From DATLZB01 sp035574175 (GTDB taxonomy: Bacteria > Pseudomonadota > Alphaproteobacteria > Rhizobiales > Hyphomicrobiaceae), in assembly GCA_035574175.1 (NCBI GenBank), contig DATLZB010000115.1, positions 1-27,337 of the forward strand: a stretch of 27,337 bases of DNA, given 5' to 3'. Below are positions 7,639 to 15,534 of this stretch, piece by piece. The notes below the pieces were generated by a model. That model worked only from the letters and a program-made list of their open reading frames with translations. It was not told the DNA's origin and made no database searches. The first letter of the stretch is position 1; each line of letters starts with the position of its first letter. The translations under genes were made by a program, and so were the position numbers.

Positions 7639-7845
7639 ATGGGTCCGAGGACGAGCCAGGTCGATAAGGACGAGGTACGGCTTTTGGGAAGTCTCGAGGA
7701 AGAGGACGATCCGCGCAAGGCTTACGCCAAGCTTCAAGATCGAATTAGGGCGTATCGGCGTACCGGCAAGGCGGTACCTGAGCCGCTCGCCGTGGCCGAG
7801 CGCCAGTTGATGACGGAGATGATGGCCCAGTCCCAAGGTCGCTGA
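7639..7845 (+). CDS. Small charged hypothetical protein
   Basis: A 68-residue soluble protein with no recognised family. It is rich in Glu/Asp/Lys/Arg and looks wholly helical, with LGSLEEEDDPRKAYAKLQDRI in the middle. A strong AGGAGG at 7628-7633 lies 5 nt before ATG 7639, which supports real translation; a GTG immediately upstream (7636) is too close. It is divergent from the P1 peptidase across about 225 bp and is followed by a stem-loop. Its function cannot be inferred. Confidence 0.7.
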   Translation: MGPRTSQVDKDEVRLLGSLEEEDDPRKAYAKLQDRIRAYRRTGKAVPEPLAVAERQLMTEMMAQSQGR

Positions 7846-7880
7846 GCCCGAGCATTCTAGCGAGCGTCAGACAAATTCAG

Positions 7881-7911
7881 AGCGCCCCGCTGATTGGTTC
7901 GGCGGGGCGCT
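7881..7911. terminator. Bidirectional hairpin terminator between the 68-aa gene and the binding-protein gene
   Basis: AGCGCCCCGC at 7881-7890 pairs perfectly over 10 bp with GCGGGGCGCT at 7902-7911, with an 11-nt loop. It lies between two convergent genes, 35 bp after the plus-strand stop and 38 bp beyond the minus-strand stop. The T-tracts are weak on both sides (TTCCATT, and AATTTG on the minus strand), so termination strength is uncertain, but the position fits a shared terminator. Confidence 0.65.
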
Positions 7912-7948
7912 TCCATTGCCGTCTCGCAACGCTTGCCGGGGGGCGTCG

Positions 7949-9046
7949 TCAGTTGATCTGGTCGTACTTGCCGTCCTTCCACTCGTAGAACTTGTAGGGC
8001 GGCAGGTTGGGATCACCCTTCTTGTCGAACTTGAAGTTGCCGATGACGGTCTTAAACGGCCCCTTGTTTAGCTCGGCGATCACTTTCTTGCTGTCCTCTG
8101 ACTTCGCTGCGGTCGCCGCCTGCGCCCACGCCTGGACGGCAGCGTAGGTATAGAGAACGTAGCCTTCCGGCTCGATGTTCTGGGCGCGGAAGCGCTTCAC
8201 CACATCGGCTGCGGCCGGCTCCTTGCGCGGATCGGGAGAGAACGTCATCAGCGTGCCCTCACCGGCCTTGCCGGTGATCTGCCAGTATTCCTGAGTGACG
8301 AGAGCGTCGCCCGACACGAGCTGCGCCTTGAGCCCCTGATCGCGCATCTGCCGCACGATGAGGCCGGCTTCGGTGTGATAGCCGCCCACATAGACAACGT
8401 CGACGGCGGCCTGCTTCAGTCTCGATACCAGCGCGGTGTAGTCTTTCTCGCCTGCCGTGTAGGCTTCGTACATGGCTTCCTTGAGACCCGCCTGGTTCAT
8501 GTACTTCTTGGTCTCGTCGGCAAGCCCTTTGCCGTAGGCCGACTTGTCGTGGAGGATCGCGATCTTCTTGCCCTTGTACTTCTGGGCGAGGTACTTGCCG
8601 GCGACTTCGCCCTGCTGGTCGTCGCGACCGCACACGCGGAACACGTTGGGACCGGCGCGTTCGTCGGTGAGCTTCGGGTTGGTGGAGGCCGGCGAGATCT
8701 GGACGATGCCTTCCTCGGCGTAGACCTTCGAGGCCGGGATCGAGGAACCGGAGCAGAAGTGTCCCGCTACCAGCTTGACCTTCTGGCTCACCAGCTTGTT
8801 GGCGCCGGCGACCGCCTGCTTGGGATCGCAAGCGTCATCTTCGATGATGAGTTTGAGCTTCTTGCCGTTTACGCCGCCGGCCTTGTTAAGGTCGGCGACC
8901 GCCATTTCCGCGCCCGCCTTCATCTGCGCTCCGAAGGTGGCGTACTGGCCCGTCATCGGGCCGATGGTCGCTATTGGAATCTCCTGTGCGTATGCGGCGC
9001 CGGCAAGGGCAACCGCACAGGCCGAGGCCAACAGAACTCTCTTCAT
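7949..9046 (-). CDS. livJ: Branched-chain amino acid ABC transporter, periplasmic substrate-binding protein
   Basis: A 365-residue LivJ/LivK-type binding protein (Peripla_BP_6). The ATG at 9046-9044 has GGGAGG 8 nt upstream and opens a clean signal peptide: Met-Lys-Arg, a hydrophobic core to residue about 17, and cleavage near AYA|QE (20/21). The mature protein starts IPIATIGPMTGQYATFGAQM, then IEDDACDPKQAV, and GHFCSGSSIPAS, where the GSxxS-type loop contacts the amino acid's carboxylate. It delivers its ligand to LivHM. It is the last gene of the liv cluster but sits behind its own 129-bp gap with a terminator-like hairpin, so it probably also has its own promoter and higher expression. Exact ligand (Leu/Ile/Val or another amide/urea-type compound) is inferred, not shown. 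Confidence 0.9.
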   Translation of the reverse strand: MKRVLLASACAVALAGAAYAQEIPIATIGPMTGQYATFGAQMKAGAEMAVADLNKAGGVNGKKLKLIIEDDACDPKQAVAGANKLVSQKVKLVAGHFCSGSSIPASKVYAEEGIVQISPASTNPKLTDERAGPNVFRVCGRDDQQGEVAGKYLAQKYKGKKIAILHDKSAYGKGLADETKKYMNQAGLKEAMYEAYTAGEKDYTALVSRLKQAAVDVVYVGGYHTEAGLIVRQMRDQGLKAQLVSGDALVTQEYWQITGKAGEGTLMTFSPDPRKEPAAADVVKRFRAQNIEPEGYVLYTYAAVQAWAQAATAAKSEDSKKVIAELNKGPFKTVIGNFKFDKKGDPNLPPYKFYEWKDGKYDQIN

Positions 9047-9144
9047 CTTTGGGACCTCCCATTTTGAGGCGTATGCGGCGCAAGGCCGTCCCTCGCCGCA
9101 AGCAGCCCGCATTGTTAGCATAACTCCCAACGTGTTGTCGGCTC

Positions 9145-9168
9145 AAAAAGCGGGCGCTGCGGGCCCAC
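9145..9168 (-). terminator. Intrinsic terminator-like hairpin between the DUF6867 gene and livJ
   Basis: Reading the minus strand, GTGGGC (9168-9163) pairs with GCCCGC (9155-9150), including one G-U pair, across a 7-nt loop, and is followed immediately by TTTTT (9149-9145). It starts 8 nt after the DUF6867 stop. It would end or attenuate the livHMGF-DUF6867 transcript before the binding-protein gene. Confidence 0.55.
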
Positions 9169-9175
9169 GCGGGCG

Positions 9176-9535
9176 TCATGTTCTTTTCTGCGACCCCTGG
9201 CGCTCGGTCCAGGTGAGCGGGCTCGTGCGCCGGTAGAGCCAGGGATATTGCGTCGCCATCTGTCTGGCCCGCGTCAGCCGGTATGACAGGCAGGCGATGG
9301 CCACCAGGATGGCGGCATCGACCGCGTAGTAGTGGAGCGACAGCAGGGTACCTTCCGCGAGCCCCCAGTGAAAGAAGCGCACCGGTAGCGCCAGCAGCAA
9401 CATGGCCGCGACCACCCTCCAAACCGGGCGCCAGCCGCGGGCGAGCGCCCGCCCGGTCATCCACGCCGCGCTCCCGCCGAGCAGAATCGTGAGGATCAGG
9501 AACGCCGTCGGTGAGTTGTCCCAGAACAGGCCCAT
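9176..9535 (-). CDS. DUF6867 family membrane protein of the liv operon
   Basis: A 119-residue inner-membrane protein with three hydrophobic segments at about 10-27, 38-55 and 66-88, and a basic cytoplasmic tail containing ATQYPWLYRRTSPLTWTERQ. I recognise it as the DUF6867 type that recurs in alphaproteobacterial liv operons; its function is unknown. GAGGAG precedes the ATG closely, and the gene begins 24 nt after the livF stop, so it is clearly in the same operon. The conserved position suggests an accessory part of the transporter, or a factor for its assembly, but that is inference. Confidence 0.78.
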   Translation of the reverse strand: MGLFWDNSPTAFLILTILLGGSAAWMTGRALARGWRPVWRVVAAMLLLALPVRFFHWGLAEGTLLSLHYYAVDAAILVAIACLSYRLTRARQMATQYPWLYRRTSPLTWTERQGSQKRT

Positions 9536-9559
9536 AGGCTCCTCGGGTGGTCTCCGGCT

Positions 9560-10291
9560 CTAGCGGGCGCCGCCTTCGAGATAGGCCGCGCGCACCTCTT
9601 CGCGCTGCAGCAGTTCCGTGCCGGTGCCCGACAGCGTGATGCGACCGTTGACCATCACGTAGCCGCGGTGCGCGAGCTTGAGTGCATGATAGGCGTTCTG
9701 CTCGACGAGGAAGATGGTTAGTCGTTCCTTCTCATTGAGCTGGCGGATCGCTGTGAAGATCTGCTTGACGAGCATCGGGGCAAGTCCGAGCGAGGGCTCG
9801 TCGAGCAACAGCAGGCGCGGACGTCCCATCATCGCCCGCGCGATCGCCAGCATCTGCTGTTCGCCTCCCGACATGGTGCCCGCGCGCTGGCCGGATCGCC
9901 GCTCGAGGATTGGAAACAGCCGGTAAACCCGGGCCAGATCGTCCTCGAAAGTGGTAAGGCGGTCCTTGTTCAGGATCGCACCCATCTGCAGGTTCTCGAG
10001 CACCGTCATGCGCGGGAATATGCGTCGGCCCTCGGGCGACTGCGCCAGTCCGAGCCGCATGATCTCGTGCGTCGGCATTTGTGTGATGTCGATGCCGTCG
10101 AAGCGGATGGTTCCCTTGCGGGCCCTGGGATTGCCGCACACCGACATCATCAGCGTGGTCTTGCCGGCCCCGTTGGCGCCGATCAGCGTGACGATTTCAC
10201 CCTGACAGACGTCGAGGTCGACGCCCTTCAGCGCCTGGATCCTGCCGTAGTAGGTCTCGACACCACGGACCTCGAGCAGCGGCGCGCTCAT
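9560..10291 (-). CDS. livF: Branched-chain amino acid ABC transporter ATP-binding protein LivF
   Basis: A 243-residue cytoplasmic ABC ATPase that pairs with LivG to power the LivHM permease. Walker A is GANGAGKT at 38-45, the Q-loop region is LAQSPEGRRIFPRMTV (the LivF hallmark), the signature is MSGGEQQ from 140, and Walker B is LLLLDEP at 160-166, followed by SLGLAP and the switch His in FLVEQNAYHAL. The start overlaps the livG stop by 4 nt (ATGA), as expected in a coupled operon. The EGRRIFPRMTV segment separates it from LivG. Confidence 0.95.
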   Translation of the reverse strand: MSAPLLEVRGVETYYGRIQALKGVDLDVCQGEIVTLIGANGAGKTTLMMSVCGNPRARKGTIRFDGIDITQMPTHEIMRLGLAQSPEGRRIFPRMTVLENLQMGAILNKDRLTTFEDDLARVYRLFPILERRSGQRAGTMSGGEQQMLAIARAMMGRPRLLLLDEPSLGLAPMLVKQIFTAIRQLNEKERLTIFLVEQNAYHALKLAHRGYVMVNGRITLSGTGTELLQREEVRAAYLEGGAR

Positions 10292-11181
10292 GTGGCGATC
10301 TCCTGCTCGACCTTTGCCACTTCCTCGTCCTCCACGCCGAGATAGGCGGCAATCACGTGCGGATCGGCGCGAATCTCCTCGGGCGTGCCGTCGGCGATCT
10401 TGCGTCCGTAATCGAGGACCGCGATGTGGTCCGAGACTTCCATCACCACGCGCATGTCGTGCTCGATGAGCAGGATCGACACGTCGTGCTCCTGCCGAAT
10501 GGACTTGAGCAGCATGTTGAGTTCCGCGGTCTCTCGCGGGTTGAGGCCGGCGGCCGGCTCATCGAGACACAACAGCTCGGGGCCCGTGCACATGCCGCGC
10601 GCGATCTCCAGCCGCCGCTGGTCTCCGTAGGAGAGTTCGCCCGCCGCGTCATCGGCACGCTCGATGAGGCCGACCTTCTCGAGCCAGTAGGTGGCGCGCG
10701 CGATGGCCTCCTTCTCGGCCGCCCGGAAGCGCTTAAGACCGAGCACTGCCGAGATCGACGAGCTGACGTAGCGAAACACCTCGTCCGCCGGCCCCGCAGC
10801 CGGCCCGAGCCTGTAGCCGGCCATGTACATCATGCGGTTGTGCTGCGCCACGAGCAGGTTTTCCAGGCACGTCATGCCGGCGAACAAGCGAATGTTTTGG
10901 AAAGTGCGGGCGACGCCGGCGTGCTCGGCGATCCGGAAGTCGTCCATCCGCTCGAGCAGGAAGCGACGGCCGTCCTTGCGCTGGAGCGTGAGCATGCCGA
11001 CGCTCGGTTTGTAAAAACCGGTGATGCAATTGAAGACCGTGGTCTTGCCGGCGCCGTTTGGCCCGATCAGCGCCGTTATGTCACCCCGGCGGGCGACAAA
11101 AGACACGTCGTCGACCGCGACGAGCCCGCCGAACCTCATGGTGAGGTGTTCGACGGTGAGGATGGCATCGGACCCGCTCAT
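10288..11181 (-). CDS. livG: Branched-chain amino acid ABC transporter ATP-binding protein LivG
   Basis: A 297-residue ABC ATPase. Walker A is GPNGAGKT at 40-47, the Q-loop segment is ARTFQNIRLFAGMT (the LivG hallmark), the signature is LSYGDQRRLEIAR from 183, and Walker B is LLCLDEP at 203-209, followed by AAGLN and the switch His in LLIEHDMRVVM. It is longer than the E. coli protein (about 255 residues) because of a loop around 65-82 and one around 120-160, plus a C-terminal acidic tail. It overlaps livM by 4 nt upstream and livF by 4 nt downstream. It works as a heterodimer with LivF on the inner face of the membrane. Confidence 0.95.
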   Translation of the reverse strand: MSGSDAILTVEHLTMRFGGLVAVDDVSFVARRGDITALIGPNGAGKTTVFNCITGFYKPSVGMLTLQRKDGRRFLLERMDDFRIAEHAGVARTFQNIRLFAGMTCLENLLVAQHNRMMYMAGYRLGPAAGPADEVFRYVSSSISAVLGLKRFRAAEKEAIARATYWLEKVGLIERADDAAGELSYGDQRRLEIARGMCTGPELLCLDEPAAGLNPRETAELNMLLKSIRQEHDVSILLIEHDMRVVMEVSDHIAVLDYGRKIADGTPEEIRADPHVIAAYLGVEDEEVAKVEQEIAT

Positions 11182-12518
11182 CCGCGCCCCTCCTTGACGA
11201 GATCGCTCGAAATGGCGCCGCGGTGCTTGAGCACGATAGAGGGCGTTCGCGTAGCGACGAAGCCGCGCGGTCGCCAGATCATGACTGCGACCATGGCCAG
11301 TCCGAACATGAGCATCCGGAACAGCTCGAGGTCACGGAACAGTTCCACCCCGCCGATCATGATCAGTGCCGCCATGGCGACGCCGAGTTGGCTGCCCATG
11401 CCGCCGAGCACGACGATGGCGAGGATCAGTGCGCTCTCGAGGAAGACGAAGCTCTCCGGCGAGATGAAGCCCTGCTTGGTGGCGAAGAACGAGCCGGCGA
11501 AACCGCCGAACATGGCGCCGATGGCGAAGGCGGTGAGCTTTGTTGTGGTCGTGTTGATGCCGAGCGAGCGGCAGGCGATCTCATCCTCGCGCAGGGCTTC
11601 CCAGGCCCGCCCGAGAGGCAGCCGCCTGAGCCTGATCGTAACCGCGTTGGTGATGAGGGCGAGGGCGAGGATGATGTAGTAGAGGAAAATGATGCGGTGG
11701 AGCGATGAGTACTCAAGGCCGAAGTAGTCGGCAAAGCCGCCCTCGAGCTTGAACTCCAGTCCGAACAGCGTGGGCCGCGGAATGCCCGAAATGCCGTTGG
11801 GCCCTCCCGTGAGGGACTGCCAGTTGATGAGCACCAGCCGGATGATCTCGCCGAAGGCGAGCGTGACGATGGCGAGATAGTCGCCTCTGAGGCGCAAGAC
11901 CGGAAAACCGAGCAGGATGCCCCAGAACGCGGCGAGAATGCCGGCGAGCGGCAGGCAGAGCCAGAACGAGAAGCCGAAATTGTGGGCAAGCAGCGCATAG
12001 GAGTAGGCGCCGACGGCGTAGAAGGCGACGTAGCCGAGATCGAGCAGACCCGCGAGACCAACCACGATGTTAAGGCCCCAGCCCAGCATCACGTAGGTGA
12101 GCACCAACACGCCGAGGTCGAGGACGTAGCGATCGGCGAACGGCAGAAACGGAAAGACGACGGCGAATGTCACCACCAGCGGTCCGACCAGGCGTCCGAG
12201 CGAGCTGAACAGCGGCGCCGCAAGCGACGTCGTCCCCGCGGCGAGCCGCCGGGCTGTGGCTCCGCCCGCCAGGTTAAGCAGCAGCCGCCCCGCGAACACG
12301 ACGGCTACGGCGATTCCGACGGCCGGCCACCGGTCCGTGAGATCCAGCGCGGTCGGCGAGTCAACCGTGCGGTAGGCGAGGATCGGGATCGACATCACCA
12401 GGGCGATGCCGGCGGCCAGGGCGGCATCGCGGATGGCGGCAGCCACCCTGTCCGCGAGGGTGAGTTCCGCTTTTCGGACGGTCGCCCTCGAACCGGTCGG
12501 CGCGGCCGCGTCGGCCAT
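11178..12518 (-). CDS. livM: Branched-chain amino acid ABC transporter permease LivM
   Basis: A 446-residue inner-membrane permease. The conserved core begins around residue 120 (VLVLTYVMLGWGLNIVVGLAGLLDLG) and holds the family's membrane spans; the coupling-helix segment that contacts the ATPases is LGRAWEALREDEIACRSLGI. The first 110 residues are an extension with two or three extra hydrophobic spans, common in LivM proteins. I chose ATG 12518-12516 (MADAAAP), 4 nt after the livH stop; the longer frame upstream begins with a serine run that overlaps livH. It forms the transmembrane channel with LivH. Confidence 0.92.
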   Translation of the reverse strand: MADAAAPTGSRATVRKAELTLADRVAAAIRDAALAAGIALVMSIPILAYRTVDSPTALDLTDRWPAVGIAVAVVFAGRLLLNLAGGATARRLAAGTTSLAAPLFSSLGRLVGPLVVTFAVVFPFLPFADRYVLDLGVLVLTYVMLGWGLNIVVGLAGLLDLGYVAFYAVGAYSYALLAHNFGFSFWLCLPLAGILAAFWGILLGFPVLRLRGDYLAIVTLAFGEIIRLVLINWQSLTGGPNGISGIPRPTLFGLEFKLEGGFADYFGLEYSSLHRIIFLYYIILALALITNAVTIRLRRLPLGRAWEALREDEIACRSLGINTTTTKLTAFAIGAMFGGFAGSFFATKQGFISPESFVFLESALILAIVVLGGMGSQLGVAMAALIMIGGVELFRDLELFRMLMFGLAMVAVMIWRPRGFVATRTPSIVLKHRGAISSDLVKEGRG

Positions 12519-12522
12519 GGCT

Positions 12523-13449
<927 letters not shown>

Positions 13450-13780
13450 GCCTGCCCCCACGGTTTGGACGATGCATCCGTTCTGCTTCAGGACCGTCCG
13501 GCAGAAATTGCGCCGGACGCATCCGCTCAGCCGGCGCGCCCCAAAACCAGCGTAGCGTTGTTCATAGAAGGCGTCGAGATGCTCCCATAGAAGGCGTCGA
13601 GATGCTCCGGACGGCCGACCCGGGAAATCAACGTCGGGCCCCCAAATCGTGCCCGAGCATTTCGCCGATCCCCTCCGGTTCTATTCGGTAGGATCCCCCC
13701 GGTGCCCGGCGCGGTTTGCGCAGTTAACCCCGCCCTAAGGTTCGCGGCGCAATGTGGTTGGGTCCGATTGGGGGATCCCT
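13450..13780. promoter_or_regulatory. Divergent intergenic region upstream of livH
   Basis: About 330 bp between livH (minus) and the small secreted protein gene (plus). It contains an 8-bp stem (CGTCCGGC 13495-13502 with GCCGGACG 13512-13519, 9-nt loop) in what would be the livH leader, and a perfect 23-bp tandem duplication at 13563-13608. Promoter boxes cannot be assigned with confidence. No gene is supported here. Confidence 0.45.
13563..13608. repeat. Perfect 23-bp tandem duplication (2 copies)
   Basis: The unit, beginning CATAGAAGGCGTCGAG and ending ATGCTCC, occurs at 13563-13585 and again, with no mismatch, at 13586-13608. It lies 114 bp upstream of the livH start. The pitch is close to two helical turns, so it would put two identical protein-binding sites on the same face of the DNA, but it may equally be a recent slippage event. 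Confidence 0.9.
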
Positions 13781-14164
13781 ATGAAGCTCATGAGTGCCAC
13801 ACTGGCCGCACTCGTCCTGGTGGTGTCGGCGCCGTCGGCAAGGGCGGAAGGTGCTGTCTCGCCCGCAGGCGAGCCGAGTGTTTTCGATCTTGCCTGGTCG
13901 GCGTTGACATCGCCTACCGCTGTCGAGGGCCAACCGGGCCGCAAACGGCAGCCCCGCAGGACCCCGCGGGCGGACAAGGAAACGGCCGCGAACCGTGCTG
14001 GAAGCGGCGGCCGCGTCGCTGCCAGCGCCCAGGTTGTCAAAGCGGTGCCGGTCGCCAAGGCAACGGCCGCTGCCCTGCCTGCTCCGGGACGGCCTGCTGC
14101 ACTCGACTGCCGCAGGTACGTCCCGACCGCCGGCATGACCATCTCGGTCGCCTGCACCGACTGA
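13781..14164 (+). CDS. Small secreted protein of unknown function
   Basis: A 127-residue protein with a clear Sec signal peptide: MKLMSATLAALVLVVSAPSA, with cleavage likely at ARA|EG (22/23). The mature part has one folded-looking segment (PSVFDLAWSALTSP), then a low-complexity Arg/Ala/Lys-rich linker (about 50-105) and a short C-terminal piece with two Cys residues (Cys110 and Cys125) that could form a disulfide in the periplasm. GGGGGA lies 5 nt before the ATG. No family is recognised. The linker could bind cell wall or nucleic acid by charge, but there is no direct evidence. Confidence 0.65.
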   Translation: MKLMSATLAALVLVVSAPSARAEGAVSPAGEPSVFDLAWSALTSPTAVEGQPGRKRQPRRTPRADKETAANRAGSGGRVAASAQVVKAVPVAKATAAALPAPGRPAALDCRRYVPTAGMTISVACTD

Positions 14165-14220
14165 GGCGGCGGCGGGACAGTTCCGCAGCCCCGCTTGAGC
14201 CGACGCTTTGACAGTCAGGA

Positions 14221-14442
14221 TCAGGCCAGCGACACCCGCTCGAAGCGGATGCAAGCGCGATTGCGACAGCCCGGCAGGCGCGCCAGGGCGGCCTCGGCGA
14301 TGTTGTCGAGGGCCGTCTGGTCGTAGCCTGGGTCTTCAGGGCTCACCGCAAGATCGGTCTCGATCACGTAGACGATCGCCTGCCGATCGCGCTCCCACCG
14401 CACGGTGGGTCTGGTGGATAGGACGTTCGGGTGCTCGAGCAT
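14221..14442 (-). CDS. Small hypothetical protein, 73 aa
   Basis: A soluble 73-residue protein without a recognised family. The pattern is VRWERDRQAIVYVIETDLAV, a linker SPEDPGYDQ, an Ala-rich helix (TALDNIAEAALARL), and a C-terminal strand with a Cys pair (PGCRNRACIRFERV). The beta-helix-beta layout and a GGAG 8 nt upstream of the ATG support a real gene. It lies downstream of the tRNA gene on the same strand; a 15-bp palindrome sits 25 bp before its start. Confidence 0.6.
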   Translation of the reverse strand: MLEHPNVLSTRPTVRWERDRQAIVYVIETDLAVSPEDPGYDQTALDNIAEAALARLPGCRNRACIRFERVSLA

Positions 14443-14466
14443 GGTGGCCGCTCCGCCGCGCGCACG

Positions 14467-14481
14467 CTAGCATCATGCTAG
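14467..14481. promoter_or_regulatory. 15-bp palindrome upstream of the 73-aa gene
   Basis: CTAGCAT (14467-14473), one central base, and ATGCTAG (14475-14481) form a perfect dyad between the tRNA gene and the 73-residue ORF, 25-39 bp before its start codon. The size and symmetry fit a dimeric regulator's operator. As RNA it would give only a 5-bp stem with a 5-nt loop and no T-tract, so it is unlikely to be a terminator. No regulator is identified. Confidence 0.4.
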
Positions 14482-14580
14482 GCGCCAATGGTTGACGGCG
14501 GGTTGCCGCGGCTCGCTTGACCGGCCTGGCGGCGTGTTTAGCCATCTTAAATGCGCGCCGGATGGCAATCAGGATCGAGA

Positions 14581-14656
14581 TGGTGGGCCCGGCAGGACTC
14601 GAACCTGCAACCAGACGGTTATGAGCCGCCGGCTCTGACCATTGAGCTACGGGCCC
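14581..14656 (-). tRNA. tRNA with CAU anticodon, most like tRNA-Ile2 (lysidine type)
   Basis: A complete 76-nt cloverleaf on the minus strand. The acceptor stem is GGGCCCG/CGGGCCC, the D-arm GCTC...GAGC, the anticodon stem GGCGG/CCGTC with loop CTCATAA (anticodon CAU), and the T-arm GCAGG TTCGAGT CCTGC; the discriminator is A and CCA is encoded (14583-14581). The CAU anticodon may mean Met or, after C34 is changed to lysidine by TilS, Ile for AUA codons. The D-loop and the GGCGGCTCATAACCG anticodon arm resemble E. coli ileX rather than elongator Met, so I favour Ile2. Automated tools may call it Met. It is not initiator Met, because the first pair is G-C rather than mismatched. Confidence 0.93.
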
Positions 14657-14796
14657 ACACTTAAGGCGTGGGGCGGCGAGGCGGTCTATAACAGAGTTCA
14701 CCCCTGCCACGAAGGGCGCCGCGGCGAGGCCACGTTTCGACGCAATTGCCCATTACTCTTGGATGTTGGCCCTGACAGGGGGAACCGATCGAACCC

Positions 14797-15522
14797 ATGA
14801 CAATGCCAAGTTCAACGCCCGCCTCGGGCGCGTTCGCCTTAGCTCTCTTTGCAGGTCTCTTGCTTGTGAGTGACATGTCCGCAGCCCAAGACCGTCGTCC
14901 GGACCGTTCCGTGACCGTTTCCGCCACCGGCACCGTCGCCGCCGAGCCGGATATGGCGCACGTCTCGACCGGCGTGGTGAGCGAGGCGGAAAACGCCCGC
15001 GACGCTTTGAGCCGCAACTCGGCGGCCATGAAGAAGCTGATCGAGGGGCTCAAGGCCAAGGGCATCGCCGAGAAGGACATTCAGACCACCTCGATCAATG
15101 TCGAGCCGCGCTATCAGCAGTTCAAGGACGGCCGCCCCGCGACCATCGCCGGCTACCGCGTGGTCAATCAGGTGCGAATCACTGCGCGCGACCTTGCCAA
15201 GCTGGGCGAGGTGCTCGATCAGGCGGTGACCCTCGGCGCCAACCAGATGGGCGGCATCCAGTTCGAGGTGAGCAACGCCGAAACCCTGAAAGATCAGGCG
15301 CGCAAGCAGGCCATGGAGAATGCGCTGAGGCGCGCCAAGCTCTATGCCGCCGGCGCGGGCGCCGAGGTGGGCCCGGTCATTTCGATCTCCGAGGAGGTTC
15401 ACTTCGCTCCTCCGCGGCCGGTGCCGATGGCGCGCGCCGCACTCGCCGCCGAGGCGGTGCCGATCGAGGCTGGCACGCAAACGCTCGAGGCGCGCGTGCA
15501 CGTCACCTGGTCGCTCAAGTAG
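14797..15522 (+). CDS. SIMPL domain periplasmic protein (DUF541)
   Basis: A 241-residue exported protein. Residues 1 to about 30 are a signal peptide ending near SAAQ. The rest is a SIMPL/DUF541 domain (PF04402): VTVSATGTVAAEPDMAHVSTGV, then GIAEKDIQTTSINVEPRY and GYRVVNQVRITARDL, all typical. Relatives include the Brucella 26-kDa periplasmic immunogen BP26 and E. coli YggE, which form ring-like oligomers and have been linked to envelope stress; exact function is not known. A GGGGGA about 12 nt upstream is a weak fit to the ATG. It converges with the carbon-nitrogen hydrolase gene, with 12 bp between stops. Confidence 0.9.
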   Translation: MTMPSSTPASGAFALALFAGLLLVSDMSAAQDRRPDRSVTVSATGTVAAEPDMAHVSTGVVSEAENARDALSRNSAAMKKLIEGLKAKGIAEKDIQTTSINVEPRYQQFKDGRPATIAGYRVVNQVRITARDLAKLGEVLDQAVTLGANQMGGIQFEVSNAETLKDQARKQAMENALRRAKLYAAGAGAEVGPVISISEEVHFAPPRPVPMARAALAAEAVPIEAGTQTLEARVHVTWSLK

Positions 15523-15534
15523 GCTGTCGTCGCC

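Noticed and set aside
13529..13565. A 12-codon frame (MNNATLVLGRAG) on the minus strand upstream of livH that could be a Leu/Val leader peptide
   Set aside because: Only three branched-chain residues, no ribosome-binding site close to the ATG, and the following 8-bp hairpin has no T-tract; too weak for an attenuator claim.
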